From Alphaproteobacteria bacterium (GTDB lineage Bacteria > Pseudomonadota > Alphaproteobacteria > Micavibrionales > Micavibrionaceae), in NCBI GenBank assembly GCA_021775955.1, contig JAJFGU010000004.1, positions 124,001 through 188,000 of the forward strand: a DNA stretch of 64,000 nt, read 5' to 3'. A program made the translations under genes and the position numbers. Under the pieces are notes generated by a model. That model worked only from the letters and a program-made list of their open reading frames with translations, was not told the origin of the DNA and made no database searches. Every line of letters begins with the position of its first letter. Within the stretch, counting starts at the first letter, position 1. Positions 1-9,978 of this stretch are shown in pieces.

Positions 1-1
1 C

Positions 2-2026
2 TCTTTGTTCAGCAAACAGATCGAGGATATGGGCGCGCAGGTGGTGACATGTGGCGCGATGATCGTTGCGGCGCTGGCGTCCGTTGCCCTGTTTTTTGAT
101 GTTATCCTGGGCGGTCACAGCTACACCACGGTCCTTAGCGATTGGGTGATGTCCGGCGACTTTAGCGTCCAATGGGCGCTTCGTATCGACACGCTTTCTG
201 TGGTGATGATGTGCGTGGTCAATATCGTTTCGGCCTGCGTGCATGTCTATTCGGTCGGCTATATGAGCCACGACGACCATAAAGCGCGCTTCATGTCGTA
301 TCTCAGCCTGTTCACCTTTGCCATGCTGATGCTGGTTACGGCCGATAATTTGTTGCAGCTTTTCTTCGGCTGGGAAGGGGTGGGGCTGTGCTCTTATTTG
401 CTCATCGGTTTCTGGAACCATAAACATTCCGCCAATGCCGCCGCCGTGAAGGCTTTTGTCGTCAACCGGATTGGAGATTTCGGTCTGGCGCTTGGCACCA
501 TGGCGGCGTTTGTGGTGTTTGGCTCGGTTGAATTTGATGTGCTGTTCGAGCAGGCGGAGGCCGTATCCGGCGACACAATAGAATTTTTCGGTTTTGAGAT
601 TCATGCGCTGACCCTTGTGTGTTTGCTCTTGTTCATGGGAGCGATGGGCAAATCGGCACAATTGGGCCTGCATACCTGGCTGCCCGATGCGATGGAAGGG
701 CCGACGCCGGTATCGGCGTTGATTCATGCTGCCACCATGGTTACTGCCGGGGTGTTTCTGGTCGCGCGGATGTCGCCGGTTTTTGAATATGCGCCAGATG
801 CGCTGATGGTTGTCGCGGTTGTTGGTGCGACTACCGCCTTTGTCGCCGCGACGATCGGCATGACGCAATTCGATATCAAGCGCGTTATTGCTTATTCAAC
901 CATGAGCCAGCTTGGTTATATGTTCTTTGCCCTTGGCGTGTCGGCCTATAGCGCCGCGATCTTCCATCTCATGACCCATGCGTTTTTTAAGGCGCTGTTG
1001 TTCCTTGGTGCCGGGTCCGTCATTCATGCGATGAGCGATGAGCAGGATATGCGCAAGATGGGCGGTATCTATAAGAAAATTCCAATTACCTATGCGCTGA
1101 TGTGGATAGGATCGCTGGCGCTGGCCGGGATTCCACCCTTCGCCGGGTATTTTTCCAAGGATATAGTGCTGGAATCCGCCTGGGCCGATCACACATGGTT
1201 CGGTGCTTATGCCTATTGGATGGGGATTGCGGCGGCGTTTATGACCGCGTTTTACAGCTGGCGGCTGATTATCATGACGTTCCATGGGAAGCCGCGTGCG
1301 ACTAAGAAAGTCATGGACCATATTCATGAATCGCCCGGCGTCATGCTGGCGCCGCTATTTGTGCTGGCGACGGGTGCGGTTCTGGCCGGGTTTATCTTTT
1401 ATGGCGGCTTTGTCGGCTCGGCGCATCATGACGAAGGCCATGCTGAGGCGACTGAGGAACATCATGTCGATACTTATGTTGTGACGAAAGAGGGCGTTCA
1501 TAAGAAAGAGGGCGTTCATAAGAAGGAAGAGCCGGAAGAGCATCACGCCTCCTGGGATAAAACGAGCTTTTGGGGTGATTCCATTTTCGTGAAACATGAA
1601 AACGACACGGTAGAAGCCGCCCATGGCGCACCGTTCTGGGTTAAAAAGCTGCCGCTGCTGATGGGGCTGCTGGGAATCGGGCTTGGCTATCTGGCCTATA
1701 TGTTCCGCACCGAAATCCCGGCGACCATGGTTCGTATCTTCGCGCCGATCCACAGGCTGTTGTTTAACAAATGGTTCTTTGATGAAATTTACGATGCCGT
1801 TTTTGTTAAACCTGCATTTCGAATAGGGCGTCTATTCTGGATCGGCGGCGATCAAAATATTATCGACAAGCACGGCCCTGACGGCGTGGCGGATAAGACT
1901 CAAAAAATCGCCGGTGTTCTCAGCCGTTTCCAAAGTGGCTATATCTATCAATATGCTTTTGTCATGATGATTGCTGTCATTGGCATTATCTCCTGGTTTG
2001 TTTTCAAAAATGGTAACGGGTTTTAG
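2..2026 (+). CDS. nuoL: NADH-quinone oxidoreductase subunit L (5' end cut off by the window)
   Basis: Inner-membrane, antiporter-like proton-pumping subunit at the distal end of respiratory complex I. The frame is open from base 2. The first possible start (TTG at 5) falls in sequence that in other NuoL proteins follows an N-terminal helix, so probably a few tens of residues are missing. Visible family signatures are [18 protein letters not shown], with the helix-5 glutamate, and [19 protein letters not shown], with the pumping lysine. Many transmembrane helices follow, ending in the long lateral helix region. A His/Glu/Lys-rich loop near residues 470-520 carries a duplicated six-residue unit. 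nuoM follows after 4 bases and nuoN overlaps nuoM, so this is the end of a nuo operon. Confidence 0.97.
   Translation, partial: SLFSKQIEDMGAQVVTCGAMIVAALASVALFFDVILGGHSYTTVLSDWVMSGDFSVQWALRIDTLSVVMMCVVNIVSACVHVYSVGYMSHDDHKARFMSYLSLFTFAMLMLVTADNLLQLFFGWEGVGLCSYLLIGFWNHKHSANAAAVKAFVVNRIGDFGLALGTMAAFVVFGSVEFDVLFEQAEAVSGDTIEFFGFEIHALTLVCLLLFMGAMGKSAQLGLHTWLPDAMEGPTPVSALIHAATMVTAGVFLVARMSPVFEYAPDALMVVAVVGATTAFVAATIGMTQFDIKRVIAYSTMSQLGYMFFALGVSAYSAAIFHLMTHAFFKALLFLGAGSVIHAMSDEQDMRKMGGIYKKIPITYALMWIGSLALAGIPPFAGYFSKDIVLESAWADHTWFGAYAYWMGIAAAFMTAFYSWRLIIMTFHGKPRATKKVMDHIHESPGVMLAPLFVLATGAVLAGFIFYGGFVGSAHHDEGHAEATEEHHVDTYVVTKEGVHKKEGVHKKEEPEEHHASWDKTSFWGDSIFVKHENDTVEAAHGAPFWVKKLPLLMGLLGIGLGYLAYMFRTEIPATMVRIFAPIHRLLFNKWFFDEIYDAVFVKPAFRIGRLFWIGGDQNIIDKHGPDGVADKTQKIAGVLSRFQSGYIYQYAFVMMIAVIGIISWFVFKNGNGF
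1486..1521 (+). repeat. 18-base tandem duplication inside nuoL
   Basis: Two perfect adjacent copies of the 18-base unit GAAAGAGGGCGTTCATAA. Each encodes KEGVHK in the charged, His-rich loop of NuoL. The duplication keeps the frame, so it looks like a recent slippage expansion in a tolerant loop. Confidence 0.9.
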
Positions 2027-2030
2027 GGAT

Positions 2031-3596
2031 ATGGTTGATTTTCCAATTTTATCGATTATGACCTTCCTGCCGCTGGCCGGGGTGTTTATCATTTTGATGA
2101 TCCGTGGCGAGGCCGAGGATGTCGATCGCAATGCCAAGCATATGGCTTTGTATACTTCGCTTTTTGTACTGGCTTTCGGTCTGTTTTTATTCAAGGGCTT
2201 TGACGGCTCCAGCGCCGATTTTCAGTTTGTCGAAAAGGTGCAGTGGTTTTCGTCCTTCGGGTTTTCCTACCATATGGGCGTTGACGGCATTTCCGTTTTC
2301 TTTGTCCTGCTCTCGGCGTTTCTGACACCGATTTGTATCATCGCCAGCTGGGATTCGATTAAGACCCGGGTGAAGGAATTTATGGTCGCCTTTTTGATGC
2401 TGGAATGCTTGATGATCGGCACGTTCTGCGCGCTCGATAGTATTTTGTTCTATGTGTTTTTCGAGGGCGTTTTGATCCCGATGTTTCTGATCATCGGTGT
2501 TTGGGGCGGACCAAGACGGGTCTATTCGGCCTATAAGTTTTTCCTCTATACGCTGCTCGGTTCTGTTCTGATGTTGATCGCGCTGCTGACCCTTTATGTG
2601 CAGGGCGGCACCACCGATATTCCGGCGCTGATGGATGTTGATATCGCCAAAAATATGCAGCTCTGGCTCTGGCTCGCCTTTTTTGCCAGCTTTGCCGTCA
2701 AGATGCCGATGTGGCCGGTCCATACCTGGCTGCCCGATGCGCATGTTGAGGCGCCGACAGCCGGCTCAGTTATTCTGGCCGGGGTTCTCCTCAAGATGGG
2801 TGGTTACGGGTTCTTACGTTTTTCTCTGCCGATGCTGCCCGATGCCAGTTTGTTTTTCGCGCCTATGGTGTTCTGGCTGAGCGTGATTGCGATTGTTTAT
2901 ACCTCGCTGGTGGCGCTGGTGCAGGAAGATATGAAGAAGCTGATTGCTTATTCTTCCGTTGCGCATATGGGGTTTGTGACGCTGGGTATCTTTACTGTGA
3001 CCACGCAAGGGGTCGAGGGCGCGATCTTCCAGATGCTTTCTCATGGTTTAATCTCCGCGGCGCTGTTCTTATGTGTCGGTGTGGTTTATGACCGCCTGCA
3101 CACGCGCGAAATCGGCCGTTATGGTGGGCTCGTTAACAATATGCCGCGCTACGCCACGGTGTTTATGATCTTTATGCTGGGCTCTGTCGGCCTGCCGGGC
3201 ACCAGCGGTTTTGTTGGCGAGTTTTTAACCCTGGTCGGAGCGTTTCAGGTTGATACGATAATCGCCGCTCTGGCCACCACCGGCGTGGTGTTGGGTGCGG
3301 TTTATATGCTGCTGCTCTACCGCCGGGTTATTTTCGGTCCGCAGGATAACAAGGACGCCGCGGCGATGGCGGATTTAAACATCAGGGAGATAGGTGTGCT
3401 GGTTCCGCTCGCGTTGCTGGTGCTGTGGCTTGGTGTCTTTCCGACCACGGTGACGGACCGGATCGCGCCTTCGGTTGATAAGCTTATTCGGAATTATGAA
3501 GCTGATATAAATGCGGACCCGGTAGCCGAAAAAACCACCATTGAAGACGTTATTATTATACCCAATATCATTATCCCTGAAGGGGGCTCGCTATGA
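2031..3596 (+). CDS. nuoM: NADH-quinone oxidoreductase subunit M
   Basis: Second antiporter-like proton-pumping subunit of complex I; about 521 residues with some 14 predicted membrane helices. Signatures include [20 protein letters not shown], with the key helix-5 glutamate, and [20 protein letters not shown], with the discontinuous-helix lysine region. The ATG at 2031 is chosen because [17 protein letters not shown] matches the usual NuoM N-terminus. An in-frame TTG at 1971 would overlap nuoL by 56 bases and add an untypical leader. The stop overlaps the nuoN start (ATGA), implying translational coupling. Confidence 0.96.
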   Translation: MVDFPILSIMTFLPLAGVFIILMIRGEAEDVDRNAKHMALYTSLFVLAFGLFLFKGFDGSSADFQFVEKVQWFSSFGFSYHMGVDGISVFFVLLSAFLTPICIIASWDSIKTRVKEFMVAFLMLECLMIGTFCALDSILFYVFFEGVLIPMFLIIGVWGGPRRVYSAYKFFLYTLLGSVLMLIALLTLYVQGGTTDIPALMDVDIAKNMQLWLWLAFFASFAVKMPMWPVHTWLPDAHVEAPTAGSVILAGVLLKMGGYGFLRFSLPMLPDASLFFAPMVFWLSVIAIVYTSLVALVQEDMKKLIAYSSVAHMGFVTLGIFTVTTQGVEGAIFQMLSHGLISAALFLCVGVVYDRLHTREIGRYGGLVNNMPRYATVFMIFMLGSVGLPGTSGFVGEFLTLVGAFQVDTIIAALATTGVVLGAVYMLLLYRRVIFGPQDNKDAAAMADLNIREIGVLVPLALLVLWLGVFPTTVTDRIAPSVDKLIRNYEADINADPVAEKTTIEDVIIIPNIIIPEGGSL

Positions 3597-5032
3597 GTGA
3601 TTTTAATCTTATCCCGCTTCTTCCCGAGATATTTTTGTCCATGATTGCTATGGGGCTTCTCATCGTCGGGGTTAGTCAGGGCAACAAGGTGACGCCGGTG
3701 ATATGCTGGGCCTGCGCCGGTGGGCTGGCGATTGCCGCGCTGCTGCTGCTGGGTATGAACTGGGATACGCATGTGGTTCTCAACGGCATGTTCGTTTTCG
3801 ACCAGTTTGCCGGGTTTATGAAGCTGCTGATTATTCTGGGCCTTATAACCGCTTTGGCGCTATCGGTGCAGTATCTTGAGCAGGAACATATGGCGCGGTT
3901 CGAATACCCCATCCTGGTGGTGCTGGCCGGGGTTGGCATGATGATGATGGTATCGGCGAATAATCTGCTCGCGCTCTATATCGGGCTCGAGCTGCAATCG
4001 CTCAGCCTTTATGTGCTGGCCGCGTTCAACCGCAATTCCCTGCGCAGCGCCGAAGCCGGGATCAAGTATTTCATTCTCGGGGCGCTGTCCTCGGGTATGC
4101 TGCTGTTCGGAATCTCGTTGATATACGGCTTTACCGGCTCGATTGATTTCACCGTGATCGGGCAGAGCCTGGGAGGGCTTGAAACCATACCCTTTGGTGT
4201 GACCTTCGGGCTGGTGTTTATATTGGCCGGGCTGGCGTTCAAAATCTCCGCCGTGCCGTTTCATATGTGGACGCCCGATGTTTATCAGGGTGCGCCGACC
4301 TGCGTCACCGCTTTGTTTGCGATTGTGCCGAAAGTGGCGGCCATGGCCTTGCTGATGCGGCTGCTGTTCGATCCGTTTATGGCGGCGCAGGAACAATGGA
4401 TGCAAATCATCTATTTCATCTCTCTGGCCTCGATGGCTTTGGGCGCCTTTGCCGCGATCGCGCAGGAAAATATCAAACGCCTGCTGGCCTATAGCTCAAT
4501 CGGCAATATGGGGTATGCGTTGATCGGCATTGTTGCAGGCAGCCCGGAAGGGGCGGGCGCGGTTGTTTTATATATCCTGATTTACATGGTTATGACCGCC
4601 GGAGTTTTTGCGATTGTTATCGGCATGCGCCGTGAAAATATCGCCGCGGAACAAATTTCTGATTTAGGCGGGCTGTCGAAAACCCACCCGGTGCAGGCTT
4701 ATGCGATGGCGATCTTTATGTTCTCGATGAGCGGTATTCCGCCGCTGGCCGGATTTTTTGGTAAGCTGTTTATATTCCAGGCGGCGGTGGCGCAGGAGTT
4801 TTATATTCTGGCTACGCTCGGCATTCTGACCTCGGTGGTCGCGGCGTATTATTATTTGCGGATCATCAAGGTGATGTTCTTTGACGAAGCGGTTGACGGT
4901 TTTGACCAGGCTATGCCCTTTGCAAGGCGCGCGGTGTTGTTTATCGCTGTGGTATTTTTGCTGGCGTTCATCATTCGCCCGGAAGCCATTATTGAGAGCG
5001 CCCAAAGCGCGGCGTCTGCCTTATTTATCTGA
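3593..5032 (+). CDS. nuoN: NADH-quinone oxidoreductase subunit N
   Basis: Third antiporter-like membrane subunit of complex I, 479 residues, the usual NuoN length. [20 protein letters not shown] holds the conserved helix-5 acidic residue, and [20 protein letters not shown] is the family signature around the pumping lysine. It starts at an ATGA overlap with nuoM, and its last base overlaps the birA start. The nuoLMN-birA order is common in alphaproteobacteria. Confidence 0.96.
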   Translation: MSDFNLIPLLPEIFLSMIAMGLLIVGVSQGNKVTPVICWACAGGLAIAALLLLGMNWDTHVVLNGMFVFDQFAGFMKLLIILGLITALALSVQYLEQEHMARFEYPILVVLAGVGMMMMVSANNLLALYIGLELQSLSLYVLAAFNRNSLRSAEAGIKYFILGALSSGMLLFGISLIYGFTGSIDFTVIGQSLGGLETIPFGVTFGLVFILAGLAFKISAVPFHMWTPDVYQGAPTCVTALFAIVPKVAAMALLMRLLFDPFMAAQEQWMQIIYFISLASMALGAFAAIAQENIKRLLAYSSIGNMGYALIGIVAGSPEGAGAVVLYILIYMVMTAGVFAIVIGMRRENIAAEQISDLGGLSKTHPVQAYAMAIFMFSMSGIPPLAGFFGKLFIFQAAVAQEFYILATLGILTSVVAAYYYLRIIKVMFFDEAVDGFDQAMPFARRAVLFIAVVFLLAFIIRPEAIIESAQSAASALFI

Positions 5033-5760
5033 TGACCATCAATTGGCAAGTTGAAACCTATGATAGTCTGCCCAGTACCCAGGATGCGGCCAAAGAAAAG
5101 GCGCAAGCAGGGGCGGAGCAAGGGCTGGTTGTTCAGGCGTTGGAGCAAACCGGCGGCAAGGGCCGTCACGGCCGCGAATGGGTGTCGCCCAAGGGGAATC
5201 TTTATCTATCCATCTTGTTAAGGCCCGAATGTCAGGCGCAACAGGCGGGGCAGTTATCCTTTGTTGCGGCGCTGGCATTGAGTGCTGTGCTTGATGAATA
5301 TCTCGATGATAAATCCCAAAAAATTCTCAAATGGCCCAACGACGTTTTGCTTGCGGGCAAAAAATGCGCCGGGATTTTGCTGGAGACAGAGCTGTCGGAA
5401 AACAAGGTTGAATGGCTGGTGATCGGTATCGGTCTGAACGTCGTATCCGCTCCTGATATCGGGACGGCGTTGCAGGATTACACCGATAAGCCCCTTATTC
5501 TTGATGAAATCCGTGATGCTTTGCTTGATCATCTTGGCTCTTATTATGCGCTTTGGCGCTCCAAAGGATTCAGTGAAATCAGGTCTTTATGGCTCGAGCG
5601 CGCGCATAAACCCGGCACAGAGCTGCAAATAAAGCTTGGCGAAAGGCTTAACCAGAGCTATTTCCATGATATAGACGAAAATGGAAATTTGCTGCTGCGC
5701 AGTGATAGCGGTGAAATTCAGGTCATAACAGCCGGGGATGTTTATGCTCTTAGCGATTGA
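5032..5760 (+). CDS. birA: Biotin--[acetyl-CoA-carboxylase] ligase, no DNA-binding domain
   Basis: Attaches biotin to the lysine of biotin carboxyl carrier proteins through biotinyl-AMP. At 242 residues it is a group I enzyme: the catalytic domain begins at once (YDSLPSTQDAA) and there is no N-terminal winged helix, so it should not repress biotin genes. The biotinyl-AMP loop is GGKGRHGREWVSPKGN near residues 41-56; KWPNDVLLAGKKCAGIL near residues 99-115 carries the active-site lysines. The start overlaps the nuoN stop by one base, and coaX starts inside its 3' end. Confidence 0.95.
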   Translation: MTINWQVETYDSLPSTQDAAKEKAQAGAEQGLVVQALEQTGGKGRHGREWVSPKGNLYLSILLRPECQAQQAGQLSFVAALALSAVLDEYLDDKSQKILKWPNDVLLAGKKCAGILLETELSENKVEWLVIGIGLNVVSAPDIGTALQDYTDKPLILDEIRDALLDHLGSYYALWRSKGFSEIRSLWLERAHKPGTELQIKLGERLNQSYFHDIDENGNLLLRSDSGEIQVITAGDVYALSD

Positions 5761-6517
5761 TATCGGGAACACCAACACGGTTTTTGCTCTTTGCGAGGGG
5801 GAGCAGATCGTCAAGACATGGCGCAGTGAAACCGGAGCCGCCGATCAATATAAGGAGCTGGAATCCAATACAGTCGGGATTGATGATGTGATTGTTAGTT
5901 CCGTCGTGCCAAATACCAATGAAGCGCTCTCCAGTTTTTGTCAGCGACAAATCGGCAAAGCTCCTATTTTTGTTGATGCGGCCATGACCGGCCTTACCAT
6001 TGATCTTGATAACCCTGATGAAGCCGGTGCCGACAGGCTGGTCAATGCACGGGCGGTTGTTGATTATTACAGCGCCCCGGCGATCGTGATTGATTTCGGT
6101 ACCGCCACCACTTTTGATGTGATCGATGCGCAGGGGCGCTACAGCGGCGGCGTGATTGCGCCGGGGGTGAATTTATCGATAGAGGCGCTGCACCGGGCCA
6201 CAGCGAAGCTACCGAGCGTACCGGTTGAAAAGCCGCCTGCTGTGATTGGCAAGAACACAGTCCACGCCATTCAGTCCGGTATCTATTGGGGCTATATCGG
6301 TCTGATCGAGGGGATTGTTCAAAAAATTATCGATGATATGGGCGTAAAGCCGCTTGTTTTGGCGACTGGCGGGCTGGCGCCGTTATTTGCTGACAGCACG
6401 CCACTCATCGATAAAGTCGATGAAGAGTTGACATTAAAGGGCCTTACGCGCATTTATCAGGCGCGACAAATGACAACAACAGTGATGTCATCCCCGCGGC
6501 CCGCGAAGCGGGCTTAA
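5744..6517 (+). CDS. coaX: Type III pantothenate kinase
   Basis: Phosphorylates pantothenate in the first step of coenzyme A synthesis. About 257 residues with the ASKHA-fold motifs DIGNTNTVFAL (phosphate-1 loop), GADRLVNARAVVDYY and VIDFGTATTFDVID. The ATG at 5744 is preferred over the one at 5738 because a GGGGAT ribosome-binding site sits at proper distance and MLLAIDIGNTNT is the family N-terminus. It overlaps birA by 17 bases. The last ten or so residues and the stop codon come from the interspersed repeat at 6487-6611, so the C-terminal tail is not ancestral sequence. Confidence 0.95.
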   Translation: MLLAIDIGNTNTVFALCEGEQIVKTWRSETGAADQYKELESNTVGIDDVIVSSVVPNTNEALSSFCQRQIGKAPIFVDAAMTGLTIDLDNPDEAGADRLVNARAVVDYYSAPAIVIDFGTATTFDVIDAQGRYSGGVIAPGVNLSIEALHRATAKLPSVPVEKPPAVIGKNTVHAIQSGIYWGYIGLIEGIVQKIIDDMGVKPLVLATGGLAPLFADSTPLIDKVDEELTLKGLTRIYQARQMTTTVMSSPRPAKRA

Positions 6518-6611
6518 ACAGCGGGGATCCAGAAAGGACAGCAGCAAAGCTGCTGACATATGGATCCCGTTCGTGCGAGCTTCGGCTTTGCCGAAGCGCC
6601 AACGGGATGAC
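6487..6611. repeat. Twin-hairpin interspersed repeat, copy 1 (overlaps coaX 3' end)
   Basis: Begins GTCATCCCCGC and ends AACGGGATGAC. The left half folds on itself (ATCCCCGC with GCGGGGAT), as does the right half (ATCCCGTT with AACGGGAT); the two halves face each other. The first 31 bases are read as the C-terminus of CoaX. It lies between coaX and rnj and is the longest of the copies without an internal gene. Confidence 0.85.
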
Positions 6612-6627
6612 GAAGGATAGTTAAATC

Positions 6628-8292
6628 ATGAACTTTGACGAAGACGGTTTTTATTTCATCCCTCTGGGTGGCAGCGAGCAATTCGGTGCCAATCTCAATG
6701 TCTATGTCTGCGATGGTAAATTCCTGGCCGTGGATTGCGGTATGGGTTTTGCCGATGAGCATTTTCCCGGCATTGATTTGCTGCTTCCTGACCCGGCACT
6801 TTTGGAGGACAACCGCGACAAGCTCGAAGGCCTGATTATCACTCATGCGCATGAGGATCATGTTGGAGGTGTGGCGTATCTGTGGGATCGTTTTCGCTGT
6901 CCGTTATACTGCACGCCGTTTACCGCCGAGGTTCTGGACCGCAAGATGGATGAGGCCGGGCATAAGAATTACGATATTCATATCATTGAGCCACTGAAAT
7001 CGTTGGAGATCGGTGTGTTTAAAATCGAGGTTCTGCCGGTTTCGCATTCCGTGCCCGATACCTGTTCTCTGGTGATTGAAACCAAGCATGGGCGCGTGCT
7101 GCATAGCGGTGACTGGAATTTGGACCCCAACCCGGTGATTGGTTATAAGACGGAAAGCCAGAACTTCATAGCAGCCGGGAAGAAGGGGATTCTTGCCTAT
7201 ATCGGCGATTCCACCAATGCCAATGTTAATGGGCGTGCGGGATCGGAACGTGACGTTGAAAAGGGGCTGACGGCAGAGTTTAAGAATTGCCCGGGGCGCA
7301 TTCTGGTCACCACCTTTGCCTCGAATGTCGGGCGGCTGATCTCGATTGCGCGGGCGGCTGAGGCTTGCGGGCGCAAAACGCTGGTGGTCGGGCGCTCGAT
7401 GCACCGTATGGTTGGGGCCGCCACTGAGTGCGGTTATATGGACGATGTGGCGCCGTTTATCGCCGAGGACGAGTTGGACAATTATTCAGATGAGGAAATC
7501 GTCATTATCGCCACCGGATCGCAGGGCGAGAGCAGGGCGGCTCTGGCCAGAATTTCACGTGGTGATTTCCGGACTGTGAGCTCCAAAAAAACAGATACCA
7601 TCATCTTTTCAGCGCGCAATATTCCCGGCAACGAAACCAAGATTAACGAGGTTAAAAACAACTTCAGCGCTGCCGGTATTAATGTGATTTCGCCGTCCGA
7701 TACCAAGAACACCATCCATGTTTCCGGCCATCCGTGCCGTGACGAGATTGCAGAAATGTTTCAGTGGCTTAAGCCCAAAATCGTGGTGCCGGTCCATGGC
7801 GAGCATACCCAGCTCCAGGCCCATGCAGATTTCGCCCGTGAATGCCAGGTTCCGCAGGTAATATTGCCCAAAAACGGCTCTGTTATTAAGCTGGGGCCGG
7901 GTCCGGCGGCGTTGATCGACCATGTCGAAACCGCTATGCTGGCGGTCGACCAAAAGCGCATTATTTCCGCTGATCATGCCTCGATTTCGCAGCGGCGCAA
8001 GCTGCAATATACCGGCGCGATGCATGTCACCGTGGTGCTGGATGATGGCGGGGAATTGGTGGCTGATCCTAAGGTTGATACAATTGGGCTGGTTGACGCC
8101 AATGATCCGGCAGAGCAGAAATTCCTGGCCAATATGCAGGAAGAGATTCTGGATTTACTCGATGAGCTGCCCTGGAAAAAACGCCAGGATGATGATTTTG
8201 TCACCGAGGAATTACGCATCGGTATGCGGCGTTTTACGTATCACTTTCTTGGGATCAAGCCCGAGACAAATGTTCATGTTGTGCGGGTTTAA
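6628..8292 (+). CDS. rnj: Ribonuclease J
   Basis: Metallo-beta-lactamase/beta-CASP ribonuclease with 5'-exo and endonuclease activity, acting in mRNA decay and rRNA processing in the cytoplasm. 554 residues, the usual size. Zinc ligands are visible in THAHEDHVGG near residues 73-82. The beta-CASP part contains ATGSQGE, and a C-terminal metal-binding histidine lies in VPVHGEHTQLQAHADFA. A GAAGGA ribosome-binding site precedes the ATG at 6628. It follows coaX directly apart from the repeat, the standard alphaproteobacterial order. Confidence 0.96.
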   Translation: MNFDEDGFYFIPLGGSEQFGANLNVYVCDGKFLAVDCGMGFADEHFPGIDLLLPDPALLEDNRDKLEGLIITHAHEDHVGGVAYLWDRFRCPLYCTPFTAEVLDRKMDEAGHKNYDIHIIEPLKSLEIGVFKIEVLPVSHSVPDTCSLVIETKHGRVLHSGDWNLDPNPVIGYKTESQNFIAAGKKGILAYIGDSTNANVNGRAGSERDVEKGLTAEFKNCPGRILVTTFASNVGRLISIARAAEACGRKTLVVGRSMHRMVGAATECGYMDDVAPFIAEDELDNYSDEEIVIIATGSQGESRAALARISRGDFRTVSSKKTDTIIFSARNIPGNETKINEVKNNFSAAGINVISPSDTKNTIHVSGHPCRDEIAEMFQWLKPKIVVPVHGEHTQLQAHADFARECQVPQVILPKNGSVIKLGPGPAALIDHVETAMLAVDQKRIISADHASISQRRKLQYTGAMHVTVVLDDGGELVADPKVDTIGLVDANDPAEQKFLANMQEEILDLLDELPWKKRQDDDFVTEELRIGMRRFTYHFLGIKPETNVHVVRV

Positions 8293-8539
8293 ATTATCCA
8301 ATTAAATCAATGGCTTGTAGATCCACTTTTTCTCAAAAACTACCTATAACACATTGATAATAAATGATAAACAAAGGTCCTTTAGTCTGTTGTGCAGGAT
8401 TTTTTCTTCCGTAATGTCCGCACTGAGACATTTTTCTTCTCTGCGACCTTTCGCTGTAAAACAACAAAACATCTGGATATTATAGGAAAATATTCATTAA
8501 GAGTCAAGGGGTAATCCCCGTCACCTGACATGAAAGGCT
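8293..8539. other. AT-rich spacer between rnj and an orphan gene cluster
   Basis: 247 bases between the end of rnj and the end of the convergent orphan gene. The only structure noticed is a small stem (GGGG-TAAT-CCCC near 8508-8519) with no clear T-run, possibly a weak bidirectional terminator. No open frame or promoter was recognised. Confidence 0.5.
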
Positions 8540-8785
8540 TTACCCAAACTGCATAGCAAGATGGTGTTCGTTTGGTTCGACCTCTTCATCAAACATAGCC
8601 TCTTCTCTAGCTATCTCCTCATCGGACAAAAGGCCCCCGAGATCTTCAATATACTGCGGGCCATAGAGTTGAGTGCACCATTCTCTTTGCTGCCTTCGTG
8701 GTATTTTCCAGGCTTCCCACGCATCAAGGAGCGTAAGCTCGTCTTCGGGTGGGCAGTCAAGTTTGACGGTGAACATTCCGGACAT
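8540..8785 (-). CDS. Small orphan protein, 81 residues
   Basis: No family recognised. The protein is acidic, rich in Glu, Asp and Trp (LLDAWEAWKIPRRQQREW, then EEIAREEAMFDEEVEPNE), with no signal peptide or membrane helix. The ATG at 8785 is chosen because AAGGA lies about 10 bases upstream; a TTG two codons earlier is also in frame. It lies 14 bases downstream of the 93-residue orphan and is probably cotranscribed with it. An overlapping plus-strand frame exists but lacks a ribosome-binding site. Confidence 0.7.
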   Translation of the reverse strand: MSGMFTVKLDCPPEDELTLLDAWEAWKIPRRQQREWCTQLYGPQYIEDLGGLLSDEEIAREEAMFDEEVEPNEHHLAMQFG

Positions 8786-8799
8786 AAGCAAAAAGTCCT

Positions 8800-9081
8800 T
8801 TAAATTTTAAATTCGAGAGCAAGCTCGGCCTGGTTGGGGTCGGGTGGTTCTTCGGTGGTGGTATCCAAGGGTGTAAATCCTTGCTCTAAAAGATATTTTT
8901 TCACATCTTCCACCATGTCTGCGCCAAAGAACTTATCCGCCATATGGAGCTGCTCTTCAAATGTGTGGCCCCATTTTATCCAGAGCCGGACCATCTCCTG
9001 CATTTCCCAGATACTAAGGTCCTCTTTTACCTCAAAAGGAGCGAGATGTTTTTTTGTTTTAGGCTGGTCGAATATGCTCAT
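8800..9081 (-). CDS. Small orphan protein, 93 residues
   Basis: No family recognised. It appears soluble and helical, with Trp-rich amphipathic stretches (LSIWEMQEMVRLWIKWGHTF near residues 22-41) and an acidic C-terminus (TTEEPPDPNQAE). AGGGA precedes the ATG at 9081 by about 6 bases. It is the middle of three same-strand orphan genes and, with the next one, forms a compact pair. Confidence 0.75.
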   Translation of the reverse strand: MSIFDQPKTKKHLAPFEVKEDLSIWEMQEMVRLWIKWGHTFEEQLHMADKFFGADMVEDVKKYLLEQGFTPLDTTTEEPPDPNQAELALEFKI

Positions 9082-9153
9082 AGGCGTTCCCTACGTGAAA
9101 GAGGTTAAGCTTATAGCATGATAGATTGGAATAATCAAAAAAATATGTAAATA

Positions 9154-9663
9154 TTAAGGTAAGGCCAGTTCCGGGCTCTCTATTGTGCTTGGAAGGGAGG
9201 ATCTTAGGGCTGATGCGACAGAGCGGGTCGCACCGACATGCTGTCTTTGAAAACCTGTTACCTTAAGAGCATCTGACAATTCTTCTTCCAGTACACTGAT
9301 CTCCAGCTTGTATATGGAGCGAATAAGATCCTCTTTGGAATCTTTATGATTTTCTTTACCAATGGAGTCTCTAAGGCTAGTAAGATCAATAACTAAGTCT
9401 CTAAGAAGGCCGCCGCCTTTTTTAATATTATCCCTGTCCGATGTCTCCTGGTAAGACTTTGAAAGTTCCTCCAAAGGTAAAAAATACTCGTCCATGGCAA
9501 GCAGTTTGACATTGTGAGCAAAGGCCTCAGGAACTATGAAGCCTTCATCAGGATCAGGCATTTCCCTGTCCCCCTGTTTGTACCTATTTAGAATTTCGTC
9601 CTGACGCACCAGAGATGCCTTTATACCCTCATGCTTTAGGGGAGTTCGTAATTCCATACCCAT
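9154..9663 (-). CDS. Orphan protein, 169 residues, predicted helical
   Basis: No family recognised. The protein is soluble and strongly charged; residues about 70-150 look like long amphipathic helices (LLRDLVIDLTSLRDSIGKE, SIYKLEISVLEEELSDALK), perhaps a helical bundle. A strong AAGGAG lies 10 bases before the ATG at 9663. A promoter with a perfect TTGACA -35 box sits just upstream (9696-9724). It leads the three-gene minus-strand orphan cluster that lies between rnj and the DUF1467 gene, a place where other alphaproteobacteria often carry a methylmalonyl-CoA epimerase gene. Confidence 0.8.
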   Translation of the reverse strand: MGMELRTPLKHEGIKASLVRQDEILNRYKQGDREMPDPDEGFIVPEAFAHNVKLLAMDEYFLPLEELSKSYQETSDRDNIKKGGGLLRDLVIDLTSLRDSIGKENHKDSKEDLIRSIYKLEISVLEEELSDALKVTGFQRQHVGATRSVASALRSSLPSTIESPELALP

Positions 9664-9695
9664 CGTATTGTTTCTCCTTGTTAAATCGTATTATG

Positions 9696-9724
9696 TTGTA
9701 TCATCGTTGCACCAACCCTGTCAA
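9696..9724 (-). promoter_or_regulatory. Sigma-70-like promoter for the 169-residue orphan gene
   Basis: Read on the minus strand: TTGACA (9724-9719), a 17-base spacer, then ATACAA (9701-9696). The start codon is 32 bases beyond the -10 box. The -35 box is consensus and the -10 box is weak. Confidence 0.5.
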
Positions 9725-9735
9725 GGAATATGTAA

Positions 9736-9978
9736 ATGAATTGGTTCACCGGCATTATCGTCTATTTCCTTATCTGGTGGGTGGTGGTTTTTACCGTGCT
9801 GCCGTTTGGGCTCAAGAGGGACAAGACCGGCAAGCCGGAGCACCCCCATATTGGCCGCGCTTTCCTAATAACCACGGCGATATCGGCGCTGCTCTGGGGC
9901 GCTTTGTATTTACTTATCGATGCGGACATCATAAGTTTCCGCGAGATGGCGGCGGTTAAGGCGGAGGAGACGACATGA
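9736..9978 (+). CDS. DUF1467 family membrane protein
   Basis: 80-residue protein with two membrane helices (about residues 5-26 and 44-63) joined by a charged loop. The N-terminus (YFLIWWVVVFTVLPFGLK) and the helix AFLITTAISALLWGALYLLI match DUF1467, a small family almost confined to alphaproteobacteria and usually found next to proS/rnj. Function unknown. An AAGGA site precedes the ATG. The stop overlaps the next gene's start (ATGA). Confidence 0.85.
   Translation: MNWFTGIIVYFLIWWVVVFTVLPFGLKRDKTGKPEHPHIGRAFLITTAISALLWGALYLLIDADIISFREMAAVKAEETT

Noticed and set aside
8561-8803. 80-codon plus-strand frame opposite the 81-residue orphan
   Set aside because: No ribosome-binding site; the minus-strand frame has one and continues a same-strand gene cluster.
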